This document shows positions 1-11,986 of a DNA stretch of 64,000 bases, in pieces. Numbering within the stretch: the stretch's first letter is position 1; each line of letters starts with the position of its first letter. The DNA is taken from NCBI GenBank assembly GCA_019137255.1, contig WPDH01000050.1, positions 170,637-234,636 on the forward strand, in the 5' to 3' direction. The stretch is from Corinectria fuckeliana (taxonomy: Eukaryota; Ascomycota; Sordariomycetes; Hypocreales; Nectriaceae). A program made the translations under genes and the position numbers. Below the pieces are notes generated by a model that was not told where the DNA came from, did not search any database, and saw nothing but the letters and a program-made list of their open reading frames with translations.

Positions 1-276
1 CACAGTAACACGTCAACCCGCAGCTGTGACTTGGCATTTCTTGGTTTTTTTCTTCTTTTAAGGTGCCGTTTCACATAATATTGCCTGCTTGATACGTCAT
101 AGCCAGCCCCCCCCCCCCCCCCCCCCCCCCCCCCACANNGACGTCAAAGCCAGCCCCCCCCCCCCCCCGACCGTCCCGGCAAACGAGCCACCACCATTCA
201 TTCTCTCTCCGTTCTGGCTGGTTTCCTCTCATCTCTCTTCTGCTCGCACGCCCTCAGGTGAAGCCAGAAAGTCGAC
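1..276 (+). promoter_or_regulatory. Upstream region and 5' leader of the chitin synthase gene, with poly-C tracts
   Basis: No coding sequence is seen. Two long C homopolymers (about 107-134 and 153-168) flank a 2-base N gap at 138-139. The same short sequence, acgtca-agccag followed by Cs, precedes both runs, so this may be a real tandem duplication or an assembly collapse. From about 196 to 256 the leader is CT-rich (ttcattctctctccgttctgg), as is common upstream of highly expressed fungal genes. The start codon of the next gene is at 277 in a good context (gacATGGC). Confidence 0.5.
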
Positions 277-3130
277 ATGGCTTACAATAATGACGACGAC
301 GATTACAACAGAGGCCATCAGTTGCAGGACCTGCCTCCTCCTGGCTCCAACGCAAGTTCCACCCGATGGCGCCACAAATCCACGGCTTTTTTCTTTCTCT
401 AACAGCTACGCAGTATCCGATATCTCCGCAGGAACAAGCCGTCGAGGATGGCCGATACCTGTTGCACGATCCCCGCGACCCGGGGTACGACCGCCTCGGC
501 GCTCAAAGCCCGCCCGGCTCTCCCATCTCCGCGTACAGCCTCACCGAGACCTACGCCCCGGGGGCACCCCACTTGCTGGCGCCGGAGGCCCGGACCGGCG
601 ACGGCGACAGCGGCGGCGGCGACTTTGGCCCGTACGATGGCCACGACGGCTTCACGCGCGGACGGCCCGACTCGACCTTCAACGACCCGGAGGACAGCTG
701 GCTGCGGCGCCAGCAGCAGGACACGCCGGCCACGTCGGACGGCGGGCTCCGGCGGCGTCCCACGCGCAAGGTCAAGCTGGTGCACGGCTCCGTCCTCAGC
801 ATCGACTACCCCGTGCCCAGCGCCGTCAAGAACGCCGTGCAGCCCGAGTACGCCAGCTCCGACGACAACCGCGAGGAGTTCCTGAAGATGCGGTACACGG
901 CCGCCACCTGCGACCCCAACGACTTCACCCTGAAGAACGGCTACGACCTGCGCCCGCGCATGTACAACCGCCACACCGAGCTGCTCATCGCCATCACCTA
1001 CTACAACGAGGACAAGGTCCTCCTGGCCCGCACGCTCCACGGCACCATGCAGAACATTCGCGACATCGTCAACCTCAAGAAGTCGACCTTTTGGAACAAG
1101 GGCGGTCCTGCGTGGCAGAAGATCGTCGTGTGCCTCGTCTTCGACGGCATCGACAAGGTCGACAAGAACGTCTTTGACGTCCTGGCGACCATCGGCGTCT
1201 ATCAGGACGGCGTTCTCAAAAAGGACGTTGATGGCAAGGAGACGGTTGCCCACATCTTCGAGTACACCAGCCAGATCTCCGTCACGCCGAACCAGCAGCT
1301 TGTGCGGCCCACCAACGACAAGAACTCGCACAACCTTCCCCCCGTCCAATTCATCTTCTGCTTGAAGCAGAAGAACACGAAGAAGATCAACTCACATCGG
1401 TGGCTGTTCAACGCCTTCGGCCGCATCCTCAACCCAGAAGTCGCCATCCTGATCGACGCCGGCACGAAGCCCGGTCCTCGAGCTCTGCTATCTCTGTGGG
1501 AGGGCTTCTACAACGACAGGAACCTCGGCGGCGCCTGCGGAGAGATCCACGTCATGCTGGGCAAGGGCGGCAGGAAGCTGATCAACCCCCTCGTCGCGAT
1601 TCAAAACTTCGAGTACAAGATCTCCAACATCCTGGACAAGCCCCTCGAGAGTTCGTTCGGCTACGTCAGCGTCCTACCGGGCGCCTTCTCCGCCTACCGG
1701 TTCCGCGCCATCATGGGCCGGCCGCTGGAGCAGTATTTCCACGGCGACCACACGCTCTCCAAGATCCTGGGCAAGAAGGGCATCGACGGCATGAACATCT
1801 TCAAGAAGAACATGTTCCTCGCCGAGGACCGCATCCTCTGCTTCGAGCTCGTAGCCAAGGCCGGCCAGAAGTGGCATCTGAACTACATCAAGTCCGCAAA
1901 GGGCGAGACGGACGTGCCCGAAGGCGCCGCGGAATTCATCGGCCAACGGCGAAGGTGGCTGAACGGCTCCTTCGCCGCGTCCCTGTACTCGCTCATGCAC
2001 TTCGGTCGGCTCTACAAGTCGGGCCACAACTTCGTCCGGATGTTCTTCTTGCACATCCAGCTGATCTACAACTCTCTCAACCTGCTCTTTACTTGGTTCT
2101 CGCTGGGCTCTTACTACCTCACCACGGTCATCATTATGAATCTAGTTGGACAGCCAAATGTCATGTCAGGATACCACGGCTGGCCGTTTGGCGACCAAGC
2201 GACACCCATTGTCAACGTCATGATCAAGTACCTCTACGTCACCTTCCTGATCCTGCAGTTCATTTTGGCCCTGGGCAATCGGCCGAAAGGCTCCCAGTAC
2301 ACCTACATTGCATCCTTCCTAGTGTTTGGCCTCATCCAGGCTTATATCCTCGTCTTGACCTTCTATCTGGTTGTCCGGGCTTTCAGAACGCCTCTTGGGG
2401 AACAGATTTCCTTTTCCTCCAGCCAGGCATTTGTCGACAGTTTCTTCGGCGGCGGCAGCGGTGCGGCAGGCGTCATCATCATTGCCCTCTTCACCATCTA
2501 CGGCCTCAACTACCTCGCGTCGTTCCTCTACCTCGACCCGTGGCACATGTTCCACTCGTTTCCCTACTACATGCTTCTCATGTCGACCTACATCAACATC
2601 CTGATGGTCTACGCCTTCAACAACTGGCACGATGTGTCGTGGGGTACAAAGGGTTCCGACAAGGCCGAGGCTCTTCCGTCGGCCAACGTGACCAAGGGCG
2701 AAAAGAACGAGGTCATCGTGGAGGAGGTCGAGAAGCAACAGGAGGACATTGACAGCCAGTTTGAGAAGACGGTGTGGAGAGCGCTCGCTGCTCCCGAGGC
2801 GGAGAGCGGCATCGAGAAGAGGGAGGACGAGGACTCGTACAAATCCTTCCGTACCGGCCTGGTGTTTTCATGGCTGCTTTCCAACCTCATTCTCATCATG
2901 GCCATAACGAGCGATGACTTCATCACAGTCGGCGTTCCGGTAAGTGTAGCCCCAGGTCTGTAGGACCCTATTGTATGCTAACAAATTATCAGGCGGCTGC
3001 TTCGAGTCGGACTCCGTGGTATTTCAAGGTACTGTTGTACTCAACGGCAGGGCTTTCACTCGTCCGCTTCATTGGCTTCCTGTACTACTTAGGCAGGACT
3101 GGTATCATGTGTTGCTTCTCGAGAAGATGA
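277..3130 (+). CDS. Chitin synthase, class III type
   Basis: Integral plasma-membrane GT2 enzyme that polymerises UDP-GlcNAc into wall chitin. Model: exons 277-351, 414-2939 and 2993-3130, giving 912 aa, close to the usual length of fungal class III enzymes. The short first exon gives an acidic start (MAYNNDDDDYNRGHQLQDLP) typical of the class. The catalytic half carries KPGPRALLSLWEGF, AEDRILC and the QRRRW product-binding motif (about residues 536-540). A cluster of membrane segments follows, and the protein ends in TGIMCCFSRR, also class-typical. Intron 1 (352-413) has a GC donor (GCAAGT). An alternative GT intron 356-405 also keeps frame and would add three residues, but its donor (GTTCCA) is weak. 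Intron 2 (2940-2992) has GTAAGT and a gctaac branch site. The gene is probably constitutive or growth-linked. Confidence 0.93.
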
Positions 3131-3854
3131 GCGAGGCATGGACTAGGGGTGGCAGATGTAAGAAAGTATTGCACATCTTTGACGAGAGATCAAGATTGTA
3201 TGTTTGGTCAAATAATACCTTTTTTGTATTAACCATCAAGTCGTCGGCTGGTGTAATTGGATTTCGAGATATGCGCGAATGGTTCCTGTAGGTGTAGTTC
3301 TCGCGGGCGCAGGAGCACACATCGACACTGCAGAAGGTATAGCAGTACAGTGCGCAAGCAGAACAAAACAATGCCAGGTTCTAATGACATCAACTCACTG
3401 TGCTCATACGTAGCAAAGCCTCAAGGTCCGTGGATCCCGTACTGTCTAATACGCGCGAGGCCCTAACCTCCAACATCTACGGGGAGAGCAGGCGATACGA
3501 TACCTTCCAGCGACTTGCCATGACTGTCCGATGGCTTATTCAGACCCGGAAAAGCTGAAGATGCTGTCCATGTCCCGGCAAAAATTGACAAACGACTGCG
3601 TTTGAGATTGTGTGAATGTGTGAATAGCATCTTGAACAAGGAAACCGCCGGATGGAGCCTCCGACCTAGTTAGTCTGTGCCCACGTGTCTCTGCCGGGTC
3701 CCCGCTCCGACTGTCGGAGCCGTCTGAAGGGAAAAGCGGCCTTCATAAGCAGGATACATGTAAAGGTCACCATCACCATCACCTTATCATCAAACACATT
3801 GGCCGTCTTTTTGTTTTCTCCCTGTAACGCCCGCAGCGTCTCTTCGTATCCATC
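3131..3854. other. Intergenic: chitin synthase 3' flank and promoter of the next gene
   Basis: No convincing gene. The second half contains a small caccat/tcacca repeat (about 3769-3785) and a CT-rich tract (3810-3850) just before the ATG at 3855, which reads as a fungal core promoter and leader. Confidence 0.4.
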
Positions 3855-4979
3855 ATGGCCTTCACCGTCCTCTCGGACAACCACGTCAAGCAAATCCTAG
3901 GCTCGCTCTCGTCCACCGAGGTGTCAGACCTAGCATCGTCGCTCGAGCACGCCCTGGTGCAGTACTCGTGCCAGGGGGAGAAGAAATACCAGCCTCACCG
4001 CGCCGTCACGGCCCGGCCCGACGGCCAAGTCACGCTGTTCATGCCCGCGTCGACGCCGGACCTGGTCGGCGTCAAGATGGTCGGCATCAGCCCCTCCAAG
4101 ACCCCGGCCTCCGCTCCGGCCTCCGCCGTCCCCCCGCCGGCCCTGAAGAGCGCCCTGACGCTGTGCGATGAGACGGGCCAGGCCGTTGGCGTCCTCAACG
4201 CCGCCGAGCTCACGGCGTTCCGCACCGCCCTGGGCTCCATGCTCTTGTACAGGTTCCGCCGCAGCACCGAGAACGTCGTCGTCTTCGGCGCGGGCAAACA
4301 GGCGCTGTGGCACGTCCGCCTCGCCGTCCTGCTGCGAGGCAAGGACATCCGCCGCGTCACCGTCGTCAACCGCTCGGCCGCGCGGACGCGGCAGCTCGTC
4401 GACACGCTCACTGGCGATGCTCAGTCCGCTTGGCCGTCCCACATCAAGCTCGACGTCCTTGACGAGGGCAAGGGCCGCGACGCTGCCTTGGAGGCCTTGG
4501 TCGTCGAGGCCGACGTCATCTTCTGCACCACGCCGAGCACCACGCCTCTCTTCCCCGCTTCGTTTCTGGCGTCGGACAGGGCCACAGCCAAGACGCGCTA
4601 CCTATCGGCCATTGGCTCGTACCGGCTGGACATGCAAGAGATCGACCCGGATCTGTTGAAGCTGGTGGTGGACCCCTCGAGCGTCTTCTCGAGCTCGGCG
4701 TACCGAAGCGGCACTGTCGTCGTTGACAGTCTGGACGGGTGTCTGCAGGAAGCAGGCGAGCTGGTGAAAGCCGAACTGCCCACCGAGAAGCTGCTCGAGA
4801 TTGGACGCATACTTGACCCCGAGAGCACCGCCGACCAGGGTGAGCTGAAGCGGTGGCTTGAGGGCGGGCTGGTCGTCTACAAGAGCGTGGGTGTTGGTGT
4901 TATGGACCTGGCCATTGGTAAGGACCTGCTCAAGCTTGCTAAGACGAGGAACGTGGGGATTACGTCGGAGGAATTTTGA
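3855..4979 (+). CDS. Ornithine cyclodeaminase / mu-crystallin family protein
   Basis: Single-exon gene, 374 aa, a typical length for the family. Family members are NAD(P)-dependent enzymes acting on amino acids or imines (ornithine to proline, alanine dehydrogenase, ketimine reductase), so the substrate cannot be assigned. The N-terminal substrate domain includes a KMVGISPS segment at about residues 74-81. The Rossmann domain opens at about residue 141 with VVVFGAGKQALWHVRLAVLL and continues through VTVVNRSAARTRQL and VIFCTTPSTTPLF. C-terminal residues return to the dimerisation domain (VVDSLDGCLQEAGEL). No signal peptide or membrane segment is seen, so it is probably cytosolic. The start is chosen at the first ATG, behind a CT-rich leader (catcATGGCC). 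A fungus-specific secondary role is possible. Confidence 0.88.
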   Translation: MAFTVLSDNHVKQILGSLSSTEVSDLASSLEHALVQYSCQGEKKYQPHRAVTARPDGQVTLFMPASTPDLVGVKMVGISPSKTPASAPASAVPPPALKSALTLCDETGQAVGVLNAAELTAFRTALGSMLLYRFRRSTENVVVFGAGKQALWHVRLAVLLRGKDIRRVTVVNRSAARTRQLVDTLTGDAQSAWPSHIKLDVLDEGKGRDAALEALVVEADVIFCTTPSTTPLFPASFLASDRATAKTRYLSAIGSYRLDMQEIDPDLLKLVVDPSSVFSSSAYRSGTVVVDSLDGCLQEAGELVKAELPTEKLLEIGRILDPESTADQGELKRWLEGGLVVYKSVGVGVMDLAIGKDLLKLAKTRNVGITSEEF

Positions 4980-6340
4980 AGGGAGAAAAGGTGCAGAATT
5001 CATGACAATAGCAAGGCTTCTCCGGCCACGCCTTTTGTGTTCAGTGAGGTGAATGAGCAAGAAGTGAGTTGCGCCAGGGTCGGTGTTTACTTTGTCGCCA
5101 ATAACTCACTTCCCTTCCGAGTCCGTGATGCAGTGAAAAAGTCAGCAGCATTTAGAGCTACCATCACCAACTTAGTCCTTGAATTGCATTGATGTGGATT
5201 CCCGCCGAACATGGGGCGGAAATGTCCTGCTGTTAGCAATTTGCCAGCTCCCGCCCGCATTATGCATAAAGCTTGATTCGCATCCAAGACATGGCACGTA
5301 TTCAGCTGTGCGCCAGCCGGACAAAATCGAGGATAGTTCAGATATCTTCGTAGACTGTACCATGTACACTCTCATCACATTGGCCAAACAGCTGAGCAGT
5401 AGATAGTGGCATCCATACTCAAATAAACAAGTCTCGCTTGCCGTGTGACCTCTTTGAAGCCTGTGCTAGCGTCTTGGTTCACCCAAGTCTGGCCTGCATA
5501 AAGGAGACGGTAGACCCAGCATACTCGCGATGACGCCTCCCGCAATGGCATTTACACGGTACGAAACTAACCCGTCCAGCAACAATTGTCCGAAGGGCCC
5601 GTCAGTTCGGTCTAGACCGTGCAGCTAGAGGCAATCCTCAGGGTCAACTGCCGCCTTGGTGTGCGCCTCATGGCGTAGTTGCTGAGGATGAATTGGGTGG
5701 CTTTCGACCTGACGACCGATGCATTTGCATGTACGAAGTACAGTACTCTGCAATGCTTCCAATGCAACGGTATTGTACACTGCCGGGAGGACGAAAGGGG
5801 TTCCAGGGATCCATGCACTGCAATGCAACCTGGACGGATCACAGTCAGACTCGATCTGCATCCATGTGCCGTAAGAGCAGAGCTACGACGGGGGGCTCTA
5901 TCGCCAACATACTTGTCGCAAGTCCATGAGACATACTAGCAAACCAGCACCGTCATCATCCCGTTGCCGTTCGTAGCGCGTCAGCACCTCCCTCTGTTCC
6001 CGCATTAGCTTCAATCAATTGATTCACCGTGTCTTCACTGAAGGTTCTAGAGCAGAAATATCGGGAAATAACCCCCAAACGCAGCTAGAGCGCCAGTGGA
6101 TCCGCAAAGCACCCCGGCGCGATCCCCTCGCAGAATGGCCCCTATTAGTGTCATCTCATGGCGTGAGCTAGAGCCTCCCTACCCCAAACGGGCGAGCCCA
6201 TGGCAATTTCACCATATGCGAGACTGGGGGAGGAGTAGCTTAGGCGAGATGAATAAAAGACGCCGTCCCCTCACTCTCGTTGGTCCAGCCGTCCTTCACT
6301 TTGGACGTCAAGGCACCCTGATGGGGCGAAAGGGTCAAAC
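4980..6340. other. Intergenic region, 1.36 kb
   Basis: Only short, unconvincing open frames occur on either strand. The right end is the promoter of the next gene. A TATA-like gaataaaag lies at about 6250, some 90 bp before the chosen ATG. No repeat or RNA gene is evident. Confidence 0.4.
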
Positions 6341-8235
6341 ATGGCTCCGATATCTCACGTCGTCCTCGCGGCGGCGTCATTGCTCCTGACGAGATGTCTC
6401 GTTGCGGCAGGTTGGTGCTTGTCGCGTCCCTCCAGCAGGAAGCTCCGCTAACTTCTCCAGACTGCAATGTCTCCTCCAACTACACCATCGTCGACGCCCC
6501 CGAAGACGCCGACGGCATCTCGTCCTGCAGCGCCATCGACGGCTCGCTCTCGCTGCTCCTCGACAACGACCCGGGCGCCTGGCCATCCGGCGAGGCCTCG
6601 GTCGACCTAGGCAGCGTCGGCTCCGTGGACGGCGACCTCGTCATCTACCCCGACGCGCAGCCGAAGAAGACGGTCGTGACGGCAAAGAAGCTGAAGAAGG
6701 TCGACGGCGAACTCGACATCTGGAACACCCAGTCGTCCAGCACTATCAAGCAGTTCCAGCTGTCCTTGCCGGCGCTCCAGGAGGTCACCAGCAACTATGT
6801 GCTCACCGGCGGCTTCGCGGCCGTCGACGTCACCCACGGCGACGGCTTGCAGGTCGGCGGCATGATGCGGATATACACCACCAGCGACCTGGAGACGCTG
6901 AGCTTCGGCGGCCTGCGCACCGTCAAGGGCGACTTCTCGGTGGACTCGAACGCGGACCTGAAGGAGCTCAAGGTGGGCACGCTCACGACGGCGGAGAAGG
7001 CGTTTAGCATCCAGGAGAACCCGGCGCTGGAGTCGATGGCGTTTCCCAAGCTCAAGACGGTAAACGGAGACGTGACCATCTACAAGAACACGGCGTTGAC
7101 GTACGTGGAGCTCTCGGCGTTGGAGTATGCCGGGACCATCTCCGTCACGGCCAACGGCGACGACCCCGTCGTTTACTTCCCGGAGCTGTCCTCCCTGGGC
7201 ACCGGCAACGACTCGTCGACGTCGACGTTCAAGGATGCAAGCGAGATTACCTTTTCCTCGCTGCGCACCGTCCAGGGCGCGCTCACCTTCGAGTCCACCG
7301 CGCTGAAGGATTTGACCGTCCCGCTCATCAAGCTACTCAACGGGAGCATCACGGTGGAGGACAACCCGTCGATGACGACGTTTGCTCTGCCGCGCGTGAC
7401 CTCGGTAGGGGATATTTGGCTCGACAGCAACGACAAGCTCGCGAACGTGACTGCGAACGCGCTCAAGTCGGCAGGCACCATCTCCCTCAAGGGGTCGTTT
7501 ACGAACGTCGAGTTCTTCGGCCTGGAGGAGGTGACGGGCGACTTCAAGGTGGTGGGCGAGGACTCGATGGACTGCAGCTGGTTCGACGACAACGTAAAGT
7601 CGATTGTCAAGGGAAAATACACATGCGTCGGAGATCACGACAAAACGGAGAGGAAGTCGAGCACGGGAGGGATTGAAAACACGGAAGGGAACCCGGACGA
7701 CTACAAGAGGGCGTCGAGCCAGGATGGAAGCCACGGAGGGAGTGGAAGCAGCGGTGACGGCAACGATGACAGCGACGACAGTGACGACAGCGACGGGAGC
7801 TCATCCGGCGGAGACTCGGACAACGGCGACTCGGGCTCGGGGAAAAAGGGCCTCTCCTCCGGAGCCAAGGCGGGGATCGGCGCCGGCGTAGCCATCGGCG
7901 TCGTGGCGCTGCTCGTCGTGGCGGGCGTATCCCTCTGGCGAAGACGGAGCCGGACCGCATCCGCCCCGGCGCGGCGCGGAGACAGCCGGGGCAGCGACGG
8001 CAGCAGCAAGCGCAAAGTCTTCGACGGCGGGCAGATGCTGGGCGTGCGGACCAAGATCGAGGCCAACAAGCCGGCGCCCTCGCCCTCGCCCTCGCCGAGC
8101 CTGGGCACGCTGAGCTTCGGGCGGAACTCGTTCCTGGACGCGTCGGCCGAGAAGGGTGTGAGCGGCTGGAAGACGATCCGGAGGGTGAGCGACTCGTCGA
8201 AGGGGTCCGGGGGCTCGCAGACGTTGAAGGCGTGA
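6341..8235 (+). CDS. Ecm33-like leucine-repeat wall protein with a C-terminal TM anchor
   Basis: Model: exons 6341-6410 and 6461-8235, 614 aa. Exon 1 encodes a signal peptide (MAPISHVVLAAASLLLTRCLVAA). It splices through a 50 nt GT-AG intron into CNVSSNYTIVDAPEDADGI, a start typical of fungal Ecm33/Sps2-like proteins. Residues of about 25-410 are receptor-L-type repeats (repeated patterns such as LKTVNGDVTIYKN and LRTVQGALTFEST). A Ser/Asp/Gly linker (about 455-485, with repeated DDSDDSD) precedes one hydrophobic segment (about 495-517, GIGAGVAIGVVALLVVAG), then an RRR stop-transfer and a Ser-rich tail of roughly 95 residues. Classical Ecm33 proteins are GPI-anchored. This one looks like a single-pass type I membrane protein with a cytoplasmic tail, so it could sense wall state rather than only build wall. 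Confidence 0.82.
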
Positions 8236-9229
8236 CGAGATGAGATGCGATGTGTGTGATGTGCTGGAATGTGATGTTGGGGGAGTGTTGAGAAGCGTAG
8301 CGGGTTCAACAACAAAATATTTGTTTTTCTAATGTTACAACTGCTTTATTAGATACCTCACGGCAGGCGTAGTCGATCTCATAGAGTAATTTCTAAAATG
8401 ATATGCCATTGCATTAAAAATGTCTTGGTCTTATAGTTGTCCTTAGAGTACGATGACTGTATAAGACCCGAGATGCTCTCCGTACAATATCTACCGCTTA
8501 TTCGAGGTCTAATTACTGCGACTTGCGGTGTGGTAACAATGCTACAGTGCACACACAAGTCTCTAGCACGTATCTCATTTATTTACGACACGAGTTCCAC
8601 CTGGAGACGTCCTGCCCTCCAAGACTTGTGTGGTGCTCTTATGGGTCGTCATGGCTTCTCGGCAGTTTCTGGCGCCTGTGTAGGCCTACATACTGTCGTA
8701 GTAGACAGCGACCCTCTTTATCCTGGTAGGTTACCGTCGTTATCTCGGCCCTCTTGGTGTATGCTTGAAACAAGTTGCGCCCCAAGCGACGTACCTGGCG
8801 CCACCTCTGACCCCGGCTTTCACAGTAGCATCATGTAGCTTGGCGCGCACTTGTGGAGAAGACTGAAGATCCCCGAGCTGGCGTCCTGCAATCAGACGCT
8901 GGTGTCAGCCATCCTTCTTGTTCTTAGAGGACGAGAGAGCCCCGCCGGTGATGACGGAAGTGGGTTGAAGGAGAGGGCGTGTGGAACAACCCCTCACCTG
9001 TGAAGCTCCAACACGAGGGTGGGAGGTGGGAGGTGAGAGGTGTGACGGCAATGCGCAGTGGACTGTCAAGGGCTCCGAGGAGTCCTTTTCTTCTTCTTTG
9101 TTTGAGTGTGTGCTGCGGTATTTGAGATATCAATCAATCTTTTCTCCTTGATCTCATCATTCCTCTTCTCATTCTTTCAACACATCCCACCGACAACAGC
9201 AACACCAATTGAAACCTCCAACCCCCGTC
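8236..9229. other. Intergenic region, 1 kb
   Basis: No supported gene. The left part is moderately AT-rich 3' flank. The right 100 bases are CT-rich leader (ttctccttgatctcatcatt) before the ATG at 9230. Confidence 0.4.
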
Positions 9230-11444
9230 ATGGCAGCCTCCTATCCCCGCCCCGACTTCCAGCGCAACCCCCTCCAGTGGGAATCCCTCAACGGGCCGTG
9301 GGACTTTCTCTTTGACGACGACGACGCCGGCCTCTCGGCGCGCTGGCAGCGCTCCGGCCTGCCCGACAAGGTCAACGTCACCACGGCGGCGGCCCCGGAC
9401 GCCATCTCCGAGGCCAACAGCACCGTCACCCGCAACATCGTCGGCGACATGCTGAGCCTCATCGAGAACAACGCCTTCGCCAAGACGGGCCAGCCCACGC
9501 ACGCCAAGGCCACCATCCAGGTGCCCTTCGTCTTCCAGGCCCCGGCCTCGGGCATCAACGACCGCGGCGTCCACGAGGTGCTGTGGTACGAGCGCCGCAT
9601 CGCCGACCTGCGCTCCGCCGAGCAGAAGAGGCAGGGCCACCGGCTCGTGCTGCGCTTCGGGGCCGTCGACTACGTCGCCAAGGTCTGGGTCGACGGCGAG
9701 TCGGTCGGCGGCCACCGCGGAGGCCACGTCCCCTTCGACCTCGACATCAGCGACGCCCTCGAGGCCAACCCTGCCGCGGCCGAGTCGTCGTCGTCGTCGT
9801 CGTCGCATCGCCTCACGGTGCGCGTGTACGACTCGGCCTACGACCTCACGCAGCCGCGCGGCAAGCAGTACTGGGCCGCCAAGCCCGAGAGCATCTTCTA
9901 CACGCCGTCCGGCGGCATCTGGCAGTCGGTGTGGCTGGAGGTGGTGCCGGCCGCGCGCATCGCCGACAGCAGCCACGGCACCGTCATCAAGGCCAACGAC
10001 ATCGAGTCCGGGACGCTGCGCAGCTCCGTTGTTGTCGAGGGGCGACGAGCCGGCCAGAGCTGCAGCGTCGAGGTGGAGGCGAGCTTTGCTGGGGTGGCTG
10101 TGGGCAAGTCGACGAGGCAGACGCTGAAGCGCGAGAGCAACGCTGCTGCCGTCGAGCTCAACCTGCGGCTGTCCGAGGCTCAGAGGTCCAGCCTCCCGGA
10201 GGCGGTGCTAAGGGAGGCCCCCCTGGACAACGGCTTTGCCTGGCGCGATGGCCTGGCGCTCTGGTCTCCGGAGCACCCGCAGCTGTACGACCTGGTGATC
10301 CGCCTCCTCGACGAGTCCGGCGCGACGCTCGACGAGGTCGAGACGACGACGGGGATGCGGTCCATCGACTGGACGCGGGGCGACGGGCTGTGGCGCCTCA
10401 ACGACAAGCCGTACTTCCAGGCGCTGTGCCTGGACCAGGGCTACTGGCCCGAGACGTTCATGACGCCGCCGACGCCCGAGAGCCTCAAGGTCGACATCGA
10501 GCTGGCCAAGAAGATGGGCTTCAACGGCTGCCGGAAGCACCAGAAGGTCGAGGACCCCGTCTTCTACTACTGGGCCGACAGGCTGGGCTACCTGGTCTGG
10601 GGCGAGATGGCCAACGCGTACCAGTTCAGCGACGAGTACGTCGAGCGGTTCAACGCCGAGTGGACCGAGGCCGTCAAGCTCGTCATCAACCGCCCGTCGA
10701 TTGTGACGTGGACGCCGGTGAATGAGAGCTGGGCCTACACGTCGCTCAAGGACAACGTGGACCAGCGGAACCACATCCGGCAGCTGTACTACCTGACCAA
10801 GTGAGTCGATGGAACACACGGCACGAGAGGAACCGACTGCGGAATACTGACGTGAGCAACAACAGGTCTCTGGACAACACCAGAAGCGTCAACGACAACT
10901 GCGGCTGGGAGCACGTCGTCACCGACCTCACCACCTTCCACGACTACAGCGACGGGCCGGAGCTCGAAAAGACGTGCGCGAGCCTCGAGGGCATCCTGGC
11001 CGACAAGGCCGACCGCAGCGTCTTCGTGGCCCCCATCCCGGGCGTCGACGCCGGCGCCAAGCACACGCCCGGCGCGCCGGTGATGAACACGGAGTTCGGC
11101 GGCGTCAACATCGCGCCGGCCGAGCAGCCGCAGACGGACGACGAGAAGCGCGACTGGGGGTACACGACGGCGACGGACCCGGAGGATCTGCTGAAGAGGG
11201 TTGAGCGGCTGGTCAAGGGCGTGACGAACGGGGGCCACGCGTGTGCCTTTGTCTACACGCAACTGTAAGTGGTTGTCCTCACGGGGATGCTACTCGTCTC
11301 CGGGCTAACAAGACGTGCAGGGCGGACATTGAGCAGGAAGTCAACGGCGTCTACACGTTTGATCGCAAGGAGAAGCTGGATTCGGCCAGGGTCAAGGCCA
11401 TGATTGACGGGGCGGTGCAGGCTTTCTACGACCGGGTGAAGTAG
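9230..11444 (+). CDS. Glycoside hydrolase family 2 protein (beta-galactosidase/glucuronidase-like)
   Basis: Model: exons 9230-10800, 10866-11264 and 11321-11444, 697 aa. The order is GH2 sugar-binding jelly roll (about residues 15-215, with LQWESLNGPWDF, VPFVFQAPASG and TPSGGIWQSVWLE), an immunoglobulin-like domain, and a TIM-barrel. The barrel holds the likely acid/base in TPVNESWAY (Glu about 499) and the likely nucleophile in MNTEFGG (Glu about 600). No signal peptide is seen, so it is probably intracellular, hydrolysing imported or recycled oligosaccharides. The sugar specificity is not readable. Introns are 65 nt (GTGAGT) and 56 nt (GTAAGT). The start is the ATG in gtcATGGCA. A Ser run from a tcg repeat lies at about residues 186-192. 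Confidence 0.88.
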
Positions 11445-11986
11445 GCAACCATTAATTAGGAGGAAAAGAGACACATGTACCCGTATGCACCGAATCTGTG
11501 TAGGACGGAATACATTCTGCGGGATTGTTGCACAAAGAGACACCAAAAAACAGCCACCGCAACCGCGTCACCGTCCTCGCACCACAGTAGAAATTCCCAG
11601 CAGCACCATGAAATAACAAATGCCCCGTCTCTACGGATTCATCATGGCATTCAGTGCACGCGGGTGTAGGGTATCATGACTGCGGGGAGCTGTCTGAGCT
11701 AGCATGGCACGTGACCTCGCATGAGATGCTGTGCAACAAAGCAACGCGAGCGCAAAGGCCAAGCTCCCTCATGTGGCCCGCCAGCACGGGTTGAGGCCGC
11801 GGTTGGGACACGTCCACCAGCGCAAAGGCCTCGACTCAGAAAAGGCCTCGACTCGGTTGGTCCATCGTCGCCTGGTTGAATGTCACTGTCGCAGCGCGCA
11901 GAACCCGCCCCCTCCGGACGCCCTCCTGTCCAGACGCCGGCCTCCTCCTCTCGCGCCGGACGTCCGCCTCCTCCCGCCCCCCCGTG
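11445..11986. other. Intergenic region with a short duplicated motif
   Basis: No gene is supported. aaaggcctcgactc occurs twice in tandem (about 11,824-11,853). The stretch serves as GH2 3' flank and upstream region of the next gene. The open frame running in from 11,880 has no ATG before 11,987. Confidence 0.35.

Noticed and set aside
399..1349. Long minus-strand open frame (316 codons) opposite the chitin synthase gene
   Set aside because: It is a shadow of GC-rich, codon-biased coding sequence on the + strand and has low-complexity Val/Asp/Gly composition.
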